A DNA stretch of 64,000 nt, from the NCBI GenBank assembly GCA_011050675.1, contig DRFI01000015.1:33897-97896 (forward strand). The letters are read 5' to 3'. Positions 1 to 9,702 of this stretch are shown piece by piece (position 1 is the stretch's first letter; every line of letters starts with the position of its first letter). This DNA is from Maribacter sp. GTDB lineage: Bacteria; Bacteroidota; Bacteroidia; Flavobacteriales; Flavobacteriaceae. Below the pieces are notes generated by a model, which ran no database searches, had not been told where the DNA came from, and worked only from the letters and a program-made list of their open reading frames with translations. The position numbers and the translations under genes are program-made.

Positions 1-429
1 ATGGGAGACACTTATGTTAATTTGGAAGGTGAAACGATAGAATCTAGGTATGTGAAAAAGTACTGGTCAGACCCGGCAATAGAAAATGATTCTGATATCA
101 ATTTTGTTGTCTTTCGCTATGCTGATGTATTATTAATGTTAGCAGAAGCATTAGGTGAAACTAGTGAAAGCTATGATCTTATAAACGATGTAAGAGAAAG
201 AGCTGGTCTTGATGCTATTGACGTTACTACGCCAGGAACATTTAGTGATAAACTGTTGAATGAAAGGAGATTAGAGCTAGCTTTTGAGAACCATAGGTGG
301 CCAGACTTAAAAAGATTTGACTCTGATAGTAAAATACAAGAGGCAGAACCATTTATAACAGGAACTAGAGAATTCTTTTTTATCCCTCAGAGAGAGATTG
401 ATATTAATCCAAATTTCGTGCAAAATTAA
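1..429 (+). CDS. SusD/RagB-family outer-membrane lipoprotein, C-terminal part (cut by window edge)
   Basis: This is the last 142 residues of a SusD-like glycan-binding lipoprotein, the partner that lids a SusC transporter at the outer membrane. The FRYADVLLMLAEAL helix, the NERRLELAFENHRWPDLKRF block and the closing IPQREIDINPNF are the standard SusD C-terminal signatures. The reading frame is open at base 1, so the true start and the N-terminal lipobox lie outside the window; the ATG at base 1 is internal. Its SusC partner would be expected just upstream. It ends the SusCD part of a locus whose enzyme genes follow on the same strand after a 170-base gap. The family call is firm; the ligand cannot be read from this fragment. 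Confidence 0.9.
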   Translation: MGDTYVNLEGETIESRYVKKYWSDPAIENDSDINFVVFRYADVLLMLAEALGETSESYDLINDVRERAGLDAIDVTTPGTFSDKLLNERRLELAFENHRWPDLKRFDSDSKIQEAEPFITGTREFFFIPQREIDINPNFVQN

Positions 430-543
430 AAACTTGTTAGTTTAATTATTTGAGTTGTTTGCAGTTGACCCAATATCATGAATCGCCTACTTGTTGGCTG
501 TGGACACATAAATAATTAGCTATTCAAATTTATTCATATTCTT

Positions 544-564
544 TTCACCTTCCTTGAAGGTGAA
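544..564. repeat. 9-bp inverted repeat between susD and the PIG-L gene
   Basis: TTCACCTTC and GAAGGTGAA are separated by three bases, giving a perfect hairpin in the 170-base gap. There is no T-run on either side, so it is not a standard intrinsic terminator. It may be an RNA-processing or stabilising hairpin or a protein site. Nothing else stands out in the gap. Confidence 0.35.
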
Positions 565-600
565 CCAAACTACTAATGTCAAATTTTAAATAAAAGTGTA

Positions 601-1488
601 ATGAGAAAAATTGTATCCTTAATCTGCTTAAGTTTTGTCTTTTTGACAACGCAGGCACAAGAGAAAAAAGTATTAAATATTCTGGCGATTGGAGCTCACC
701 CAGACGATTGTGATTCGAAGTTCGGTGGCACAGCTGCGTTATTTGCTAAAATGGGACATAATGTTAAATTTTTAGCGCTTACCAATGGCGATGCCGGTCA
801 CCAGAGTAAGGGTGGTGGTCCTTTAGCTAAAATACGTAGGCAAGAGGCAAAAGACGCAGCAAAAGCATTAGGTATAGCTGAGTACGAAGTCTTAGATAAT
901 CATGATGGTGAATTGTTTCCAACATTAAACGTAAGATTAGAGGTTATAAGAAGAATTAGAAATTGGGATGCAGATATCGTTTTAGGCCTTAGACCTAACG
1001 ATTATCATCCAGATCATAGAAATGCTGGGTCTGTTGTTCAAGATGCAGCTTATATGAATATTGTACCAAATGTAGCTCCAGATACACCTCCATTACAGAA
1101 GAATCCTGTTTTTCTTTATATGAGTGATCATTTCAAAAAACCTTATCCTTTTCAAAAAGATATTGCAGTTATCATTGATGATGTAATAGATACAAAAGTA
1201 AAAGGTTTAGCGGCACATAAATCTCAAATGTTCGAATGGCTTCCTTGGACCAATGGCACAGATTTATCTACAATCCCTACAGGTGAAAAAGAACGTTTAG
1301 CTTGGTTGAAAGATAAATGGATGAATAGAAAACCAGATGCGGCTACTTTAGAAACTGTAAAGAAGTGGTATCCGAATGTAGATGTTTCAAAGGTTAAGCA
1401 AGTTGAATTTTTTGAGATTTGTGAGTATGGTAAGCAGCCAACCGATGCGGAAATAAAAGAAATGTTTCCAATGTTAGGGAGTAAATAA
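601..1488 (+). CDS. PIG-L (LmbE-like) family deacetylase, exported
   Basis: This is a zinc-dependent de-N-acetylase of the PIG-L/LmbE family, which removes acetyl groups from GlcNAc-type or related amide substrates. Residues 1-19 form a signal peptide ending in TQAQ. The zinc motif AHPDD is near residue 33, and the second His-Asp-His cluster is in YHPDHRNAG near residue 140. The length of 295 residues suits a single-domain secreted family member. It is the first gene after susD and lies 34 bases before the MFS gene, so it probably shares an operon with the transporter, kinase and lyase. The substrate is not shown by the sequence; the setting suggests an N-acetylated sugar or a side chain of the imported glycan. 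Confidence 0.88.
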   Translation: MRKIVSLICLSFVFLTTQAQEKKVLNILAIGAHPDDCDSKFGGTAALFAKMGHNVKFLALTNGDAGHQSKGGGPLAKIRRQEAKDAAKALGIAEYEVLDNHDGELFPTLNVRLEVIRRIRNWDADIVLGLRPNDYHPDHRNAGSVVQDAAYMNIVPNVAPDTPPLQKNPVFLYMSDHFKKPYPFQKDIAVIIDDVIDTKVKGLAAHKSQMFEWLPWTNGTDLSTIPTGEKERLAWLKDKWMNRKPDAATLETVKKWYPNVDVSKVKQVEFFEICEYGKQPTDAEIKEMFPMLGSK

Positions 1489-1522
1489 GCACTAATTAAT
1501 TTAAATAACCAACCAACCTTCC

Positions 1523-2785
1523 ATGGAGAAAAGTAAGCCTACCACCAAAAGATATTATCACATAATAGGTTTAGTAATGCTTGTATTCTTTGTAATATCA
1601 TTCATTACCAATATTCTAAACTCAATAATAGTAGATGTAAAAGATAGTTTTGATTTAAGTCTTATATCTACAGGTTTTTTACCTTTTACTTTCTTTATTG
1701 CCTATGGTATAATGTCTATACCAGCAGGATTTCTTTCAGAAAAGTATAGTGAAAAATCATTATTGTCAATATCATTTTTGGTGATGGGGCTTGCCTCTTT
1801 GGGTTTTGCTATTTTTCCTAGTTATGGAGTGTTTAGCATAACCCTTTTTACCCTTGGTTGTTGTATGGCAGTACTACAAGTAATTATTAACCCTATGTTA
1901 AGAGTTGCAGGTGGTGAAGAGCATTTTGCTTTTAATTCTGTACTTGCGCAACTGGTTTTTGGGGCAGCATCTTTTCTTAGTCCATACCTCTATAAGTATT
2001 TAGTCAATACTGAAGGTAATAGTAATGACGCACTAGCTGAAACTTTACGTGGATGGGTGCCAGCTAATTTACCATGGGCTTCGTTATATATTGTTTTTGC
2101 CTTAATCGCATTTGTTCTATTTATTTATGTTTTCTTAAATAAATATCCAAAATTCGATAAAAATGAAGATGAAAAAGCTGGGGATAAAAGTTCTTATTTG
2201 GACTTGCTAAAGAATAAATGGACCATTTTATATTTTTTGGGAATATTCTGTTACGTAGGCGCTGAGCAGGGAGTTGGTAATTGGATTTCACAATTCTTAT
2301 ACCAATATCATGATTTAAATCCACAAACAATTGGTGCAGATACCGTATCCTATTTTTGGGCTATGCTCACCGTAGGTTGTTTACTTGGCTTATTACTTTT
2401 AAAATTCTTTGATAGTCGTAAAATTCTAATTTCAGCTACTGCGATTACTATTCTTGCTTTAATTTTTTCATTAACTGGGTCAAAAGAAATGGCATTGGTA
2501 GGATTCCCATTAATAGGATTCTTTATTTCTGTTATGTATTCCGTTATTTTTTCCTTAGCACTAAATTCTGTTAAGGAGCATCATGGTTCACTATCTGGAA
2601 TTTTATGCACAGGGATAGCGGGTGGTGCGGTAATTCCATTTATAGTTGGTGGATTAGGAGAATTAATGACACTCAAGTCTGGTATGTTCTTTTTAATTAT
2701 TCCACTGGGTTTTATTCTATCAATAGGTTTTTGGGCTAAGCCGTTAGTCAATAATAAAACTATAAGTCTAAAGAAAGACAAATGA
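1523..2785 (+). CDS. Sugar MFS transporter (FucP/FHS-like)
   Basis: This is a 12-helix major facilitator of the fucose/glucose/GlcNAc proton-symporter type, probably carrying the mono- or disaccharide product across the inner membrane. The region AVLQVIINPMLRVAGGEE near residues 114-131, followed by FNSVLAQL, is characteristic of this subfamily. Hydrophobic segments run through the 420 residues with a short basic N-terminus and no signal peptide. Its stop codon overlaps the start of the ROK kinase (ATGA), so transport and phosphorylation are translationally coupled. The exact sugar is unknown. Confidence 0.88.
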   Translation: MEKSKPTTKRYYHIIGLVMLVFFVISFITNILNSIIVDVKDSFDLSLISTGFLPFTFFIAYGIMSIPAGFLSEKYSEKSLLSISFLVMGLASLGFAIFPSYGVFSITLFTLGCCMAVLQVIINPMLRVAGGEEHFAFNSVLAQLVFGAASFLSPYLYKYLVNTEGNSNDALAETLRGWVPANLPWASLYIVFALIAFVLFIYVFLNKYPKFDKNEDEKAGDKSSYLDLLKNKWTILYFLGIFCYVGAEQGVGNWISQFLYQYHDLNPQTIGADTVSYFWAMLTVGCLLGLLLLKFFDSRKILISATAITILALIFSLTGSKEMALVGFPLIGFFISVMYSVIFSLALNSVKEHHGSLSGILCTGIAGGAVIPFIVGGLGELMTLKSGMFFLIIPLGFILSIGFWAKPLVNNKTISLKKDK

Positions 2786-3627
2786 GCATTTTACTAGATG
2801 AAATTTTAGGCGTTGACATAGGAGGTACTAATATTAAAATAGGAAGAGTCGTAAACGGAAAGGTTTTGCAGAAGTGCAAAATTCCAGTAAATCGAGATGA
2901 TCTTGAGCAAGTTACGCTAGATAATCTTTATAAAGGGTTGAAGGCTTTAATGACAGATTCAGTAAAGGTAATCGGCATAGGTGTTCCTGCTGTGGTTGAC
3001 ATAGAATCAGGAACGATATTCGATGTTCAAAATATTCCATCGTGGACTAATGTAGCTTTAAAGAATTTAGTTGAAGAGAAATTTAATGTACCTGTTTACA
3101 TTAATAATGATGCCAATTGTTTTGCAATTGGAGAAAAGCAATTTGGAAAAATACGAGAATTTAAAAACTGTGTAGCACTTTCATTAGGTACAGGCATGGG
3201 AATGGGAATCATAATAGATGAAAAATTATATAATGGAGTTCTTTGTGGTGCCGGTGAAATAGGGATGGTGCCATATTTAGATGGCATTCTTGAGCATTAT
3301 ACCGGTAGCTTCTTTTTTGAAAGAGAATATAAAAATTCGGCATTAGTACTATACAATAAAGCACTAGAGGGAAATGAGAATGCTTTAAGGGCATTTAAGG
3401 AATATGGTATCCATTTGGCAGAAGCTATTAAGATTATTCTTTATATGTATGCACCAGAGGCTATCATTCTTGGTGGATCTATTAGTAATTCGTTTCAATT
3501 TTTTGAAAAATCACTAAGAACAGGTCTGGAATCTTTTGCCTATCAAAAACAGATTGAAAATTTAAAAATTCAAACTTCAGATTTAGTCGATTCTCCAATT
3601 CTTGGAGCTGCGGCCCTTTGTCTGTAA
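2782..3627 (+). CDS. ROK-family sugar kinase, zinc-motif-less variant
   Basis: This is a cytoplasmic sugar kinase of the ROK family, likely phosphorylating the sugar brought in by the MFS protein encoded just before it. The phosphate-binding motif GVDIGGTNIKIGRV is at residues 10-23, and the catalytic Asp lies in INNDAN. SLGTGMGMGI marks the second ATP loop. The usual ROK zinc site is missing: GEIGH reads GEIGM, and the Cys-rich CxCGxxGC segment is replaced by LEHYTGSFFF. Many Bacteroidota ROK proteins deviate in a similar way, so activity is still plausible. The start overlaps the MFS stop by four bases. The 281-residue length is a little short for the family. Confidence 0.87.
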   Translation: MSILLDEILGVDIGGTNIKIGRVVNGKVLQKCKIPVNRDDLEQVTLDNLYKGLKALMTDSVKVIGIGVPAVVDIESGTIFDVQNIPSWTNVALKNLVEEKFNVPVYINNDANCFAIGEKQFGKIREFKNCVALSLGTGMGMGIIIDEKLYNGVLCGAGEIGMVPYLDGILEHYTGSFFFEREYKNSALVLYNKALEGNENALRAFKEYGIHLAEAIKIILYMYAPEAIILGGSISNSFQFFEKSLRTGLESFAYQKQIENLKIQTSDLVDSPILGAAALCL

Positions 3628-3643
3628 TAAAATAACTAATTAA

Positions 3644-6298
3644 ATGAGATTAACTATAATAACATTACTCGGGATATTACTTCTGAATTCTTGTTCTGAA
3701 AAAGAAATTGCTATTGGTAAACAAATCAATATCACAGTTGAGAATAATAAAGTAGGAGCACCTGTTACTTTAGGAATCCCTTTTCCAAAAGGAGAACTTA
3801 AATCTGTGGATCATTTACGTTTAATGACTTCAGATGGGGTTGAGATTCCATGCCAGACTACAGAAGTTGCTAATTGGGGTCCATTAGATGATAGTATAAA
3901 ATGGGCTTGGGTATTCTTCTTTTCTGAGGAAGGAACCGAGTATACTTTAGAATATGGAGATAATATTATCCCTATTAGATCTAAAGAAAAAATTGTATCA
4001 ACAAATAATATGAGACCACAAGGGGGAATCGATGTAAATACAGGTCCTCTTTCTTTTGCCATACATAAAATGGGTAATGGATTTCTAGATGAAGTTTTTT
4101 TAGATTCTAATGGCAATGGTGAATTTGAGGAAACGGAACTTATAGGTTCTTCGCAAGGTGAGAATAGGGGGTCATTTTTAGATATTTTAGATGATGCAGG
4201 TATTGATAAATCAAAAGCTGTAATTCACGAAGTATTTAGGGAAAAGGGTTCTGGACCAATGCATAATATATTTAGAATTGAAGGTACTTATACCTACAGT
4301 AGAAAAGATAATAACATTTCACCTTTCACAATGTGGTTGCATGTATATGCAGGTAAAAGCTATGTAAAAGTACTACACACATTAACCTATACCGGTATAC
4401 CTGACAAACATAAAATTGTAGAGGGCGAACATTATAATATTGCAACGCAAGATGAAAATATTCTATCAGAAAATACTGTAGAAGATATTGGATGGACACA
4501 ACCTAATGATGAAATAGCGGCTAGTGGTATTCAATTAAAATATCACTTAAGCGATAACGTAAATATTTCTATTCCTATGATGGAAGGTAGTTGGCAAGAT
4601 GATGATGCTAAACTGAGTATTCAAAAAATAAAATCAAATGATAAGAACGTTGTAAGATTATTACAACAAGGCCCTGAGAGAGTTAAAAGCACAAGTTTAA
4701 GAAGCTTGTATGTCAACGGATTTAAAAAAGACGGTAATGAAGAAGAAAAGAAAGATTATAATTTTGAGGCAACTATTTTTGATGGTGATGAGAATATCGC
4801 AAAAAGTCAAAGAGCAAAAGGTTGGATTAATATAGCAGATACAAAACGAGGTGTTGGTGTTGGTATCAAAAATTTCCTAAAAGAATATCCAAAAGGTGTT
4901 CAAGTAGATCCTATTACAAAGTCTTTAACAGGCAGTATTTGGCCGTTAGAAAATGGTCCAATGAATTTCGCAAGACATAACACAGAACCTGATGGTGGTA
5001 TGTTAGCGAATTTTGCTCAAGGTATTACTAAGACAACTGAATTCATTTATTATTTTCATGATAATGTAGACACAGACGAGGTGGGTCAGAAAATGGACTA
5101 TGTCTTAGATAGTCCTGTGGCACATGCATCACCAGAATGGTATACAAACTCAAAGGTTTATGGTAATATGGCACCAAAGTCTACCAAACATCCTGAATTT
5201 GAAAATGCCTTACAATATAGGTACGATTGGTGGGCTTATAACCAAAAGCATGAGCCATGGTACGGTATGTTTAATTATGGTGATGGTAAAAGTTATTTTT
5301 TCAATGATCGTTGGGTGCAATGGACTAATAATGAACCCACTGTAGATTTTATGTTTTGGACTAACTTTATGAGAACAGGTGATCCAAAATACTTCAATCT
5401 TGCACAATCCATGAGTAGACATACAATGGATGTAGATAATGTTCATTGGCCTAAGAAAAGAACCTATTATGGTGAAATTAACGATGCAATAGATTTTTGG
5501 AATTATCAAAAAGAACCAGAATCTACCCCATATTTAGGTATTGGAAGAAGACATGCAAATGAACATTGGTATGCATTATTAAGTGCTCATGTTTGGATCC
5601 AAGGTTGGATTGCATCCTACTATATTTCTGCAGATCATAGAGCACTTGAGGTTGCAAAAATGACAGGTGATACTTATTTAAATAGAATTTGGGGGGATCA
5701 CGATTTAAGAGGGAGAAGGTTGTATTTGTCTGTGCTTAATTTGGTTGAATTATATGATGCCACCAAACTCGATAAGTATAAAAAAGAATTAGATGAGCGT
5801 GTAAGTTTAATGCTTGAATTTCAAGAAAGACAAGGGGGTAATTTGTTGTTAGATAGATATGGCTATAGCCAAACATATGTAGCTCAAGGTTTATATAAAT
5901 ACCAACAAATAACTGGTGATGAAAAAGTAAGAAAAGCGTTACTAGAACATGCTAGATGGGTTAGAGATGTACCACCATTAAATCATGAAATGGAATCTTA
6001 TTTGGCAACTATTTATCCATTGGTTCTTGGATATGAAATTAGTGGAGAAAAAGGGTATTTAGATGAGGCATTGGCACGGGCTGAATATCTGAAGATAGGT
6101 GAGTTGAAAAAATCATCTGATGAATATGATAATACAAAGGAGTATAGTGCCGATTTGTTAGAAATATCTAACCTGCCAAATAGTAAAAAGAAATTTACCA
6201 ATTGGCAGACAAACCAGGGATTAAGGGTTTTTGGATGGACACATGCTTATAATATTCCTTATTTGCTATACGCAATGGAGCAAGAGAATATGGAGTAA
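3644..6298 (+). CDS. Exo-rhamnogalacturonan lyase-like lipoprotein (PcRGLX/YetA family)
   Basis: This 884-residue protein begins with a lipoprotein signal (LLGILLLNSC, Cys near residue 17), so it should be membrane-anchored, in the periplasm or on the surface. The N-terminal beta domain (GAPVTLGIPFPKGEL, then SDGVEIPCQTTEVANWGPLDDSIKW) and the later helical part rich in His, Trp and Tyr (HWYALLSAHVWIQGW) match the PcRGLX/YetA family, which includes PL26 exo-acting rhamnogalacturonan lyases. Such enzymes release an unsaturated galacturonosyl-rhamnose unit. Family assignment comes from overall resemblance, and the real substrate may be another uronate-containing glycan. It lies 16 bases after the ROK gene and is followed by a terminator. 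Confidence 0.75.
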   Translation: MRLTIITLLGILLLNSCSEKEIAIGKQINITVENNKVGAPVTLGIPFPKGELKSVDHLRLMTSDGVEIPCQTTEVANWGPLDDSIKWAWVFFFSEEGTEYTLEYGDNIIPIRSKEKIVSTNNMRPQGGIDVNTGPLSFAIHKMGNGFLDEVFLDSNGNGEFEETELIGSSQGENRGSFLDILDDAGIDKSKAVIHEVFREKGSGPMHNIFRIEGTYTYSRKDNNISPFTMWLHVYAGKSYVKVLHTLTYTGIPDKHKIVEGEHYNIATQDENILSENTVEDIGWTQPNDEIAASGIQLKYHLSDNVNISIPMMEGSWQDDDAKLSIQKIKSNDKNVVRLLQQGPERVKSTSLRSLYVNGFKKDGNEEEKKDYNFEATIFDGDENIAKSQRAKGWINIADTKRGVGVGIKNFLKEYPKGVQVDPITKSLTGSIWPLENGPMNFARHNTEPDGGMLANFAQGITKTTEFIYYFHDNVDTDEVGQKMDYVLDSPVAHASPEWYTNSKVYGNMAPKSTKHPEFENALQYRYDWWAYNQKHEPWYGMFNYGDGKSYFFNDRWVQWTNNEPTVDFMFWTNFMRTGDPKYFNLAQSMSRHTMDVDNVHWPKKRTYYGEINDAIDFWNYQKEPESTPYLGIGRRHANEHWYALLSAHVWIQGWIASYYISADHRALEVAKMTGDTYLNRIWGDHDLRGRRLYLSVLNLVELYDATKLDKYKKELDERVSLMLEFQERQGGNLLLDRYGYSQTYVAQGLYKYQQITGDEKVRKALLEHARWVRDVPPLNHEMESYLATIYPLVLGYEISGEKGYLDEALARAEYLKIGELKKSSDEYDNTKEYSADLLEISNLPNSKKKFTNWQTNQGLRVFGWTHAYNIPYLLYAMEQENME

Positions 6299-6316
6299 CA
6301 ATTTTGAATTGGTTAG

Positions 6317-6352
6317 GGGGCAGTTTACATTTTTTGTAGCTGCTCCTTTTTT
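6317..6352 (+). terminator. Probable intrinsic terminator after the lyase gene
   Basis: GGGGCAG...TAC pairs with GTAGCTGCTCC around a T-rich loop, with one wobble and a small bulge, and is followed by six T. It lies between the lyase stop and the SLC13 reading frame, so the broken transporter may be a separate transcription unit or is read only by leak-through. Confidence 0.6.
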
Positions 6353-6378
6353 ATCGTATTAATTTGAATTCAGCTTAA

Positions 6379-7839
6379 ATGACACTAACCAAAAGAATTG
6401 GACTTATACTTGGTCCTTTATTTTTTATACTCATACATTTATATTTTGACGGGGATGGTTTATCTGGACAAGGACGAGATATTCTAGCCATAACAGTTTG
6501 GATTGGTATATGGTGGGTTTTAGAAGTTTTACCCATAGCTGTTACTGCATTACTTCCCATAGTACTATTTCCATTATTAGATACTATTAGCCTAGGTGAG
6601 ACTACAGCTAGTTACGGGCACAAATATGTCTTTTTATATATGGGTGGTTTTATGTTGGCTATGGCTATTGAAAAATGGGGACTACATAAAAGAATTGCGC
6701 TTTTGATTATTAAAGCAATAGGTACTAATATGTACACTATTGTTTTAGGTTTTATGGTTGCTACAGCATTTCTTTCCATGTGGATATCTAATACGGCAAC
6801 GAGCGTAATGGTATTGCCCATGGCGATTTCAATAATTAAGCAATTAGAAGATAATCCTAATAGCATTAGTTCCGTCAATAAATCATTCAGCAAATTATTA
6901 ATGTTGTCAATTGCATATTCGGCCTCTATTGGTGGTATGGCTACATTAATTGGAACTCCACCTAATCTGGTATTTGCAGGCTTTGTTCAAAAGACTTACG
7001 GTATAGACATTAGCTTTTGGCAATGGATGAAATTTGGTCTACCTGTGGCTACTTTATTACTGATTATATCATGGTATTATTTAACTCGTATTGCATATCC
7101 GCAAAAGGAAAAGAGGTTCCCTGGTGGAAAAAAGGAAATCAATAGATAATTAAGAGAGTTAGGTCCGATGAAGGCAGAGGAGAAAAGAGTTTTAATTGTT
7201 TTTATATTGACTGCTTTCTGTTGGATTACTCGTTCATTTTTATTGCAGTCATTCTTACCTAAAATTGATGATACCATTATAGCAATAGGAGCAGTGATTC
7301 TCTTATTTATAATACCAGCATTTTCTCAAAAAAGGTCATTATTACTATGGAGTGAAGCTGTTCGTATTCCATGGGGAATAATATTATTATTTGGCGGTGG
7401 AATGGCAATTGCTAAAGGTTTTGATGAAACTGGTCTAGCGAGCTACTTGGGGTCTAGAATGTTCTTTTTTGAAGGGTTGCCTTTATTCATAATATTATTA
7501 TTAATAATTACCTGTGTAAATTTCCTTACAGAGGTAACCTCTAATTTAGCAACTACCGCCATGATGCTTCCAGTAATGGCTCCTTTGGCGCTTAGCTTAG
7601 ATGTAAATCCATTTTTATTATTAGTTGCGTGCACTACTGCTGCATCTTGTGCTTTTATGCTTCCCGTTGCAACACCACCAAATGCGGTAGTCTTTGGTTC
7701 TGGCTATTTACGTATACCAGATATGTTACGCTCAGGTTTTTTAATGAATATAATATCTATTTTAATTATTAGTGCTATCATTTATTTCTTTTTACCCTTA
7801 CTATGGAATATAGATGATATTATAATTAATGGGGTATAA
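6379..7839 (+). pseudogene. SLC13/DASS-family anion transporter gene interrupted by one in-frame stop
   Basis: The two halves (6379-7149 and 7168-7839) lie in the same reading frame and together align end to end with the intact 483-residue SLC13 protein encoded at 52481-53932. The only break is TAA at 7147-7149, where the intact copy reads EISARLKALGKMGFEE and this one reads EINR, stop, LRELGPMKAEE. The SLC13 carboxylate-binding segment SMWISNTATSVMVLPMA and the second-repeat segment TEVTSNLATTAMMLPVM are both intact, and there is no further frameshift. The gene would have supplied sodium-coupled dicarboxylate or similar anion uptake. The stop falls in a cytoplasmic-loop region mid-protein. 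Recent inactivation, readthrough or a base-calling error are all possible. Confidence 0.85.
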
Positions 7840-7938
7840 TTGGTAAGGGTAGTTTTCATTTTTTTCTAATGTTGAGCTTATGGTAATCTATAGTTACTAG
7901 TAGCGCTTTTAATGTAATGAGTTGATAAATATTAGATA

Positions 7939-8829
7939 TTATTTTTTTGATGAATTAATTCTAAGTGGAAATTCAGTTTCCCTACCATAGAGCTTTATCT
8001 CTTGTATATCAGCTGGCATGTAATAACCTGCCGATTCTAACTCTTCTTTTACATTTCGCACTACATTTCCTTTAGTTATTAGTGCCATTCTCCTAAAATC
8101 TTTGGTGTCGACCCAAAAAAACACTTTTAAATTAACAGTGCTAGTAGCAAGTTCATCTTCAATTACAAAATTCTCATGTTCTTTATCCTCAATAACATTT
8201 GGTTCTTTTTTTAAAGCCTTTAATACTGTCTGTTTTGCCCCTTCAATATTGTCCTCATATGCAATTCCAATAGTGAAATCCCATCTAAAAAAACCATCTT
8301 CGGTGTAATTCGTAACTGGTTTAGTCAATACATCACTGTTTGGTATGTACACATCCTTACCATCAAAACTTTTAAGTTTTGTATATCTAAATTCTAAAGC
8401 TTTAACCTTACCAAAATTGTCATCTATTTGAACGGTATCATCAACGTCAAAAGGTCTGCTAAACGCCATAATGATTCCTGCAATAAAGTTTTGACCAATA
8501 TCCTTAAAGGCAAACCCTAATACCACTGCACTAGCTCCCGCTGCGGTCAATATTCCTGTAGCTATTGAACCAAGACCAGAGGCTTCTAAAGCCAGCATAA
8601 CAGCGATAATCACCAATATGTATTTAATAGCTTGTCCTAGAAATTTACTCATTAGGGGATCTCCAGTCTTTATTGAAAGTCTTCTTTTAACGAAACCTCC
8701 AATCCAGGATCCAATTAGCAATCCTAAAATCACAAGTAATATTCCCATCCCAATACCAGGTAATTGTTCTATGAATTGATTATAAAATAATGTAATGGAT
8801 TCGGTAATTGTAGTTGTGTTATTTTGCAT
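7939..8829 (-). CDS. Small-conductance mechanosensitive channel (MscS family)
   Basis: This is an inner-membrane tension-gated channel of about 296 residues that relieves osmotic downshock. Three hydrophobic helices occupy roughly residues 20-110. The pore helix and beta domain follow, with GASAVVLGFAFKDIGQNFIAG near residue 105 and the RPFDVDDTVQI segment typical of the MscS beta domain. I chose the ATG at 8829 (MQNNTTT); an upstream in-frame ATG at 8859 would add ten residues with no clear role. It faces the pseudogene on the opposite strand and is unrelated to the neighbouring sugar loci. No second regulatory domain is present. Confidence 0.92.
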   Translation of the reverse strand: MQNNTTTITESITLFYNQFIEQLPGIGMGILLVILGLLIGSWIGGFVKRRLSIKTGDPLMSKFLGQAIKYILVIIAVMLALEASGLGSIATGILTAAGASAVVLGFAFKDIGQNFIAGIIMAFSRPFDVDDTVQIDDNFGKVKALEFRYTKLKSFDGKDVYIPNSDVLTKPVTNYTEDGFFRWDFTIGIAYEDNIEGAKQTVLKALKKEPNVIEDKEHENFVIEDELATSTVNLKVFFWVDTKDFRRMALITKGNVVRNVKEELESAGYYMPADIQEIKLYGRETEFPLRINSSKK

Positions 8830-9098
8830 GAATTTAAAAATTAAGTTTGTATTCCACATACTTGTAGGTTGTTGTAATTTATAAAAGCTCTTTTAATACG
8901 GCTTGTCCTAACTGATTTAATATTGACTGTAAAGATTATGGAGTTTACTTTTAATCAGATCATCTTGATAAGATTCGAGCTATTTCAGTTAATAATTTAA
9001 TTAATATCATTAATGTCAATATCTGAATTTATGAATATTGCTTAAGTTTTTGAATGCACTTCATTTTAATTGAAGGGTTTGCTATTTCAGTTTAGTTA

Positions 9099-9126
9099 GC
9101 CATCTCACTACAGAGATGGCTTTTTT
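9099..9126 (+). terminator. Strong intrinsic terminator with no visible upstream gene
   Basis: GCCATCTC and GAGATGGC form a perfect 8-bp stem around a six-base loop, followed directly by six T on the + strand. No + strand coding frame lies upstream until the SLC13 pseudogene, and the MscS gene between them is antisense. It may end a small RNA or mark the leftover of a deleted gene. The rest of 8830-9702 shows no convincing gene. Confidence 0.7.
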
Positions 9127-9549
9127 AAATTCTAATCAATTTCACGTTATATATTTTAATGATATAACTTGGAATTGATATCAGAGTAATATTCAAAACT
9201 GTACTGAGAAATTACCATATTAAGTCCTTAAAGGAACTCATTTGGAGATTGGTCAAGAAAGATATAATTGTGCTTTAAAGGATTGTGGATTATATGAAAG
9301 CAGATTTCTCTCAACGGGTGTTTTTTTATAAAATTTGAGACTGACACACAGAACGTGAACTTTTATTATAAATACCCATTTCTGATAGTTTGTTATATAA
9401 TGGCAGTACTTGGATTTTGAAACGTACCAATTAATAGCTAGGGGTATGGGAAAGAAATAATGAAAGGAATCCAATTAATGATTGAATTGGATAAGCATTT
9501 AATATAGAATTTTGATAGTAACTATAGGGTAAAAAGGCTAACGCAAACG

Positions 9550-9597
9550 TTTTACTAGAAAGCCGTTTTCATTTTCGTGTTCAATTAATAATATTAA
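9550..9597 (-). repeat. Integrase-start-like repeat remnant, copy 1
   Basis: TTTACTAG, then TTCATTTTCGTGTTCA and ATTAATA occur in the same order and orientation as in 55190-55254. On the - strand the segment reads EHENENGFLVKRL, resembling the EHETEHVLEHDLLVK reading of the 55 kb copy and the EHDLSTK start of the integrase fragment at 35 kb. I read it as a decayed end of an integrative element. Confidence 0.45.
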
Positions 9598-9702
9598 ATT
9601 CTAATAATGACCTCTTTATTTCTATAAATAAATTGTAGAACTAATGGATGGCATGATAACCAAGATTAAATAATACCAGTTTACAGATTCTATAAAGAAT
9701 AT

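Noticed and set aside
6379..7839. Two separate half-size transporter genes
   Set aside because: The halves are in the same frame and match the N- and C-terminal parts of one SLC13 protein, so one interrupted gene is the simpler reading.
9253..9474. A 73-codon - strand reading frame in the gap before the sulfatase
   Set aside because: No family resemblance, no good start context, and composition like intergenic AT-rich DNA.
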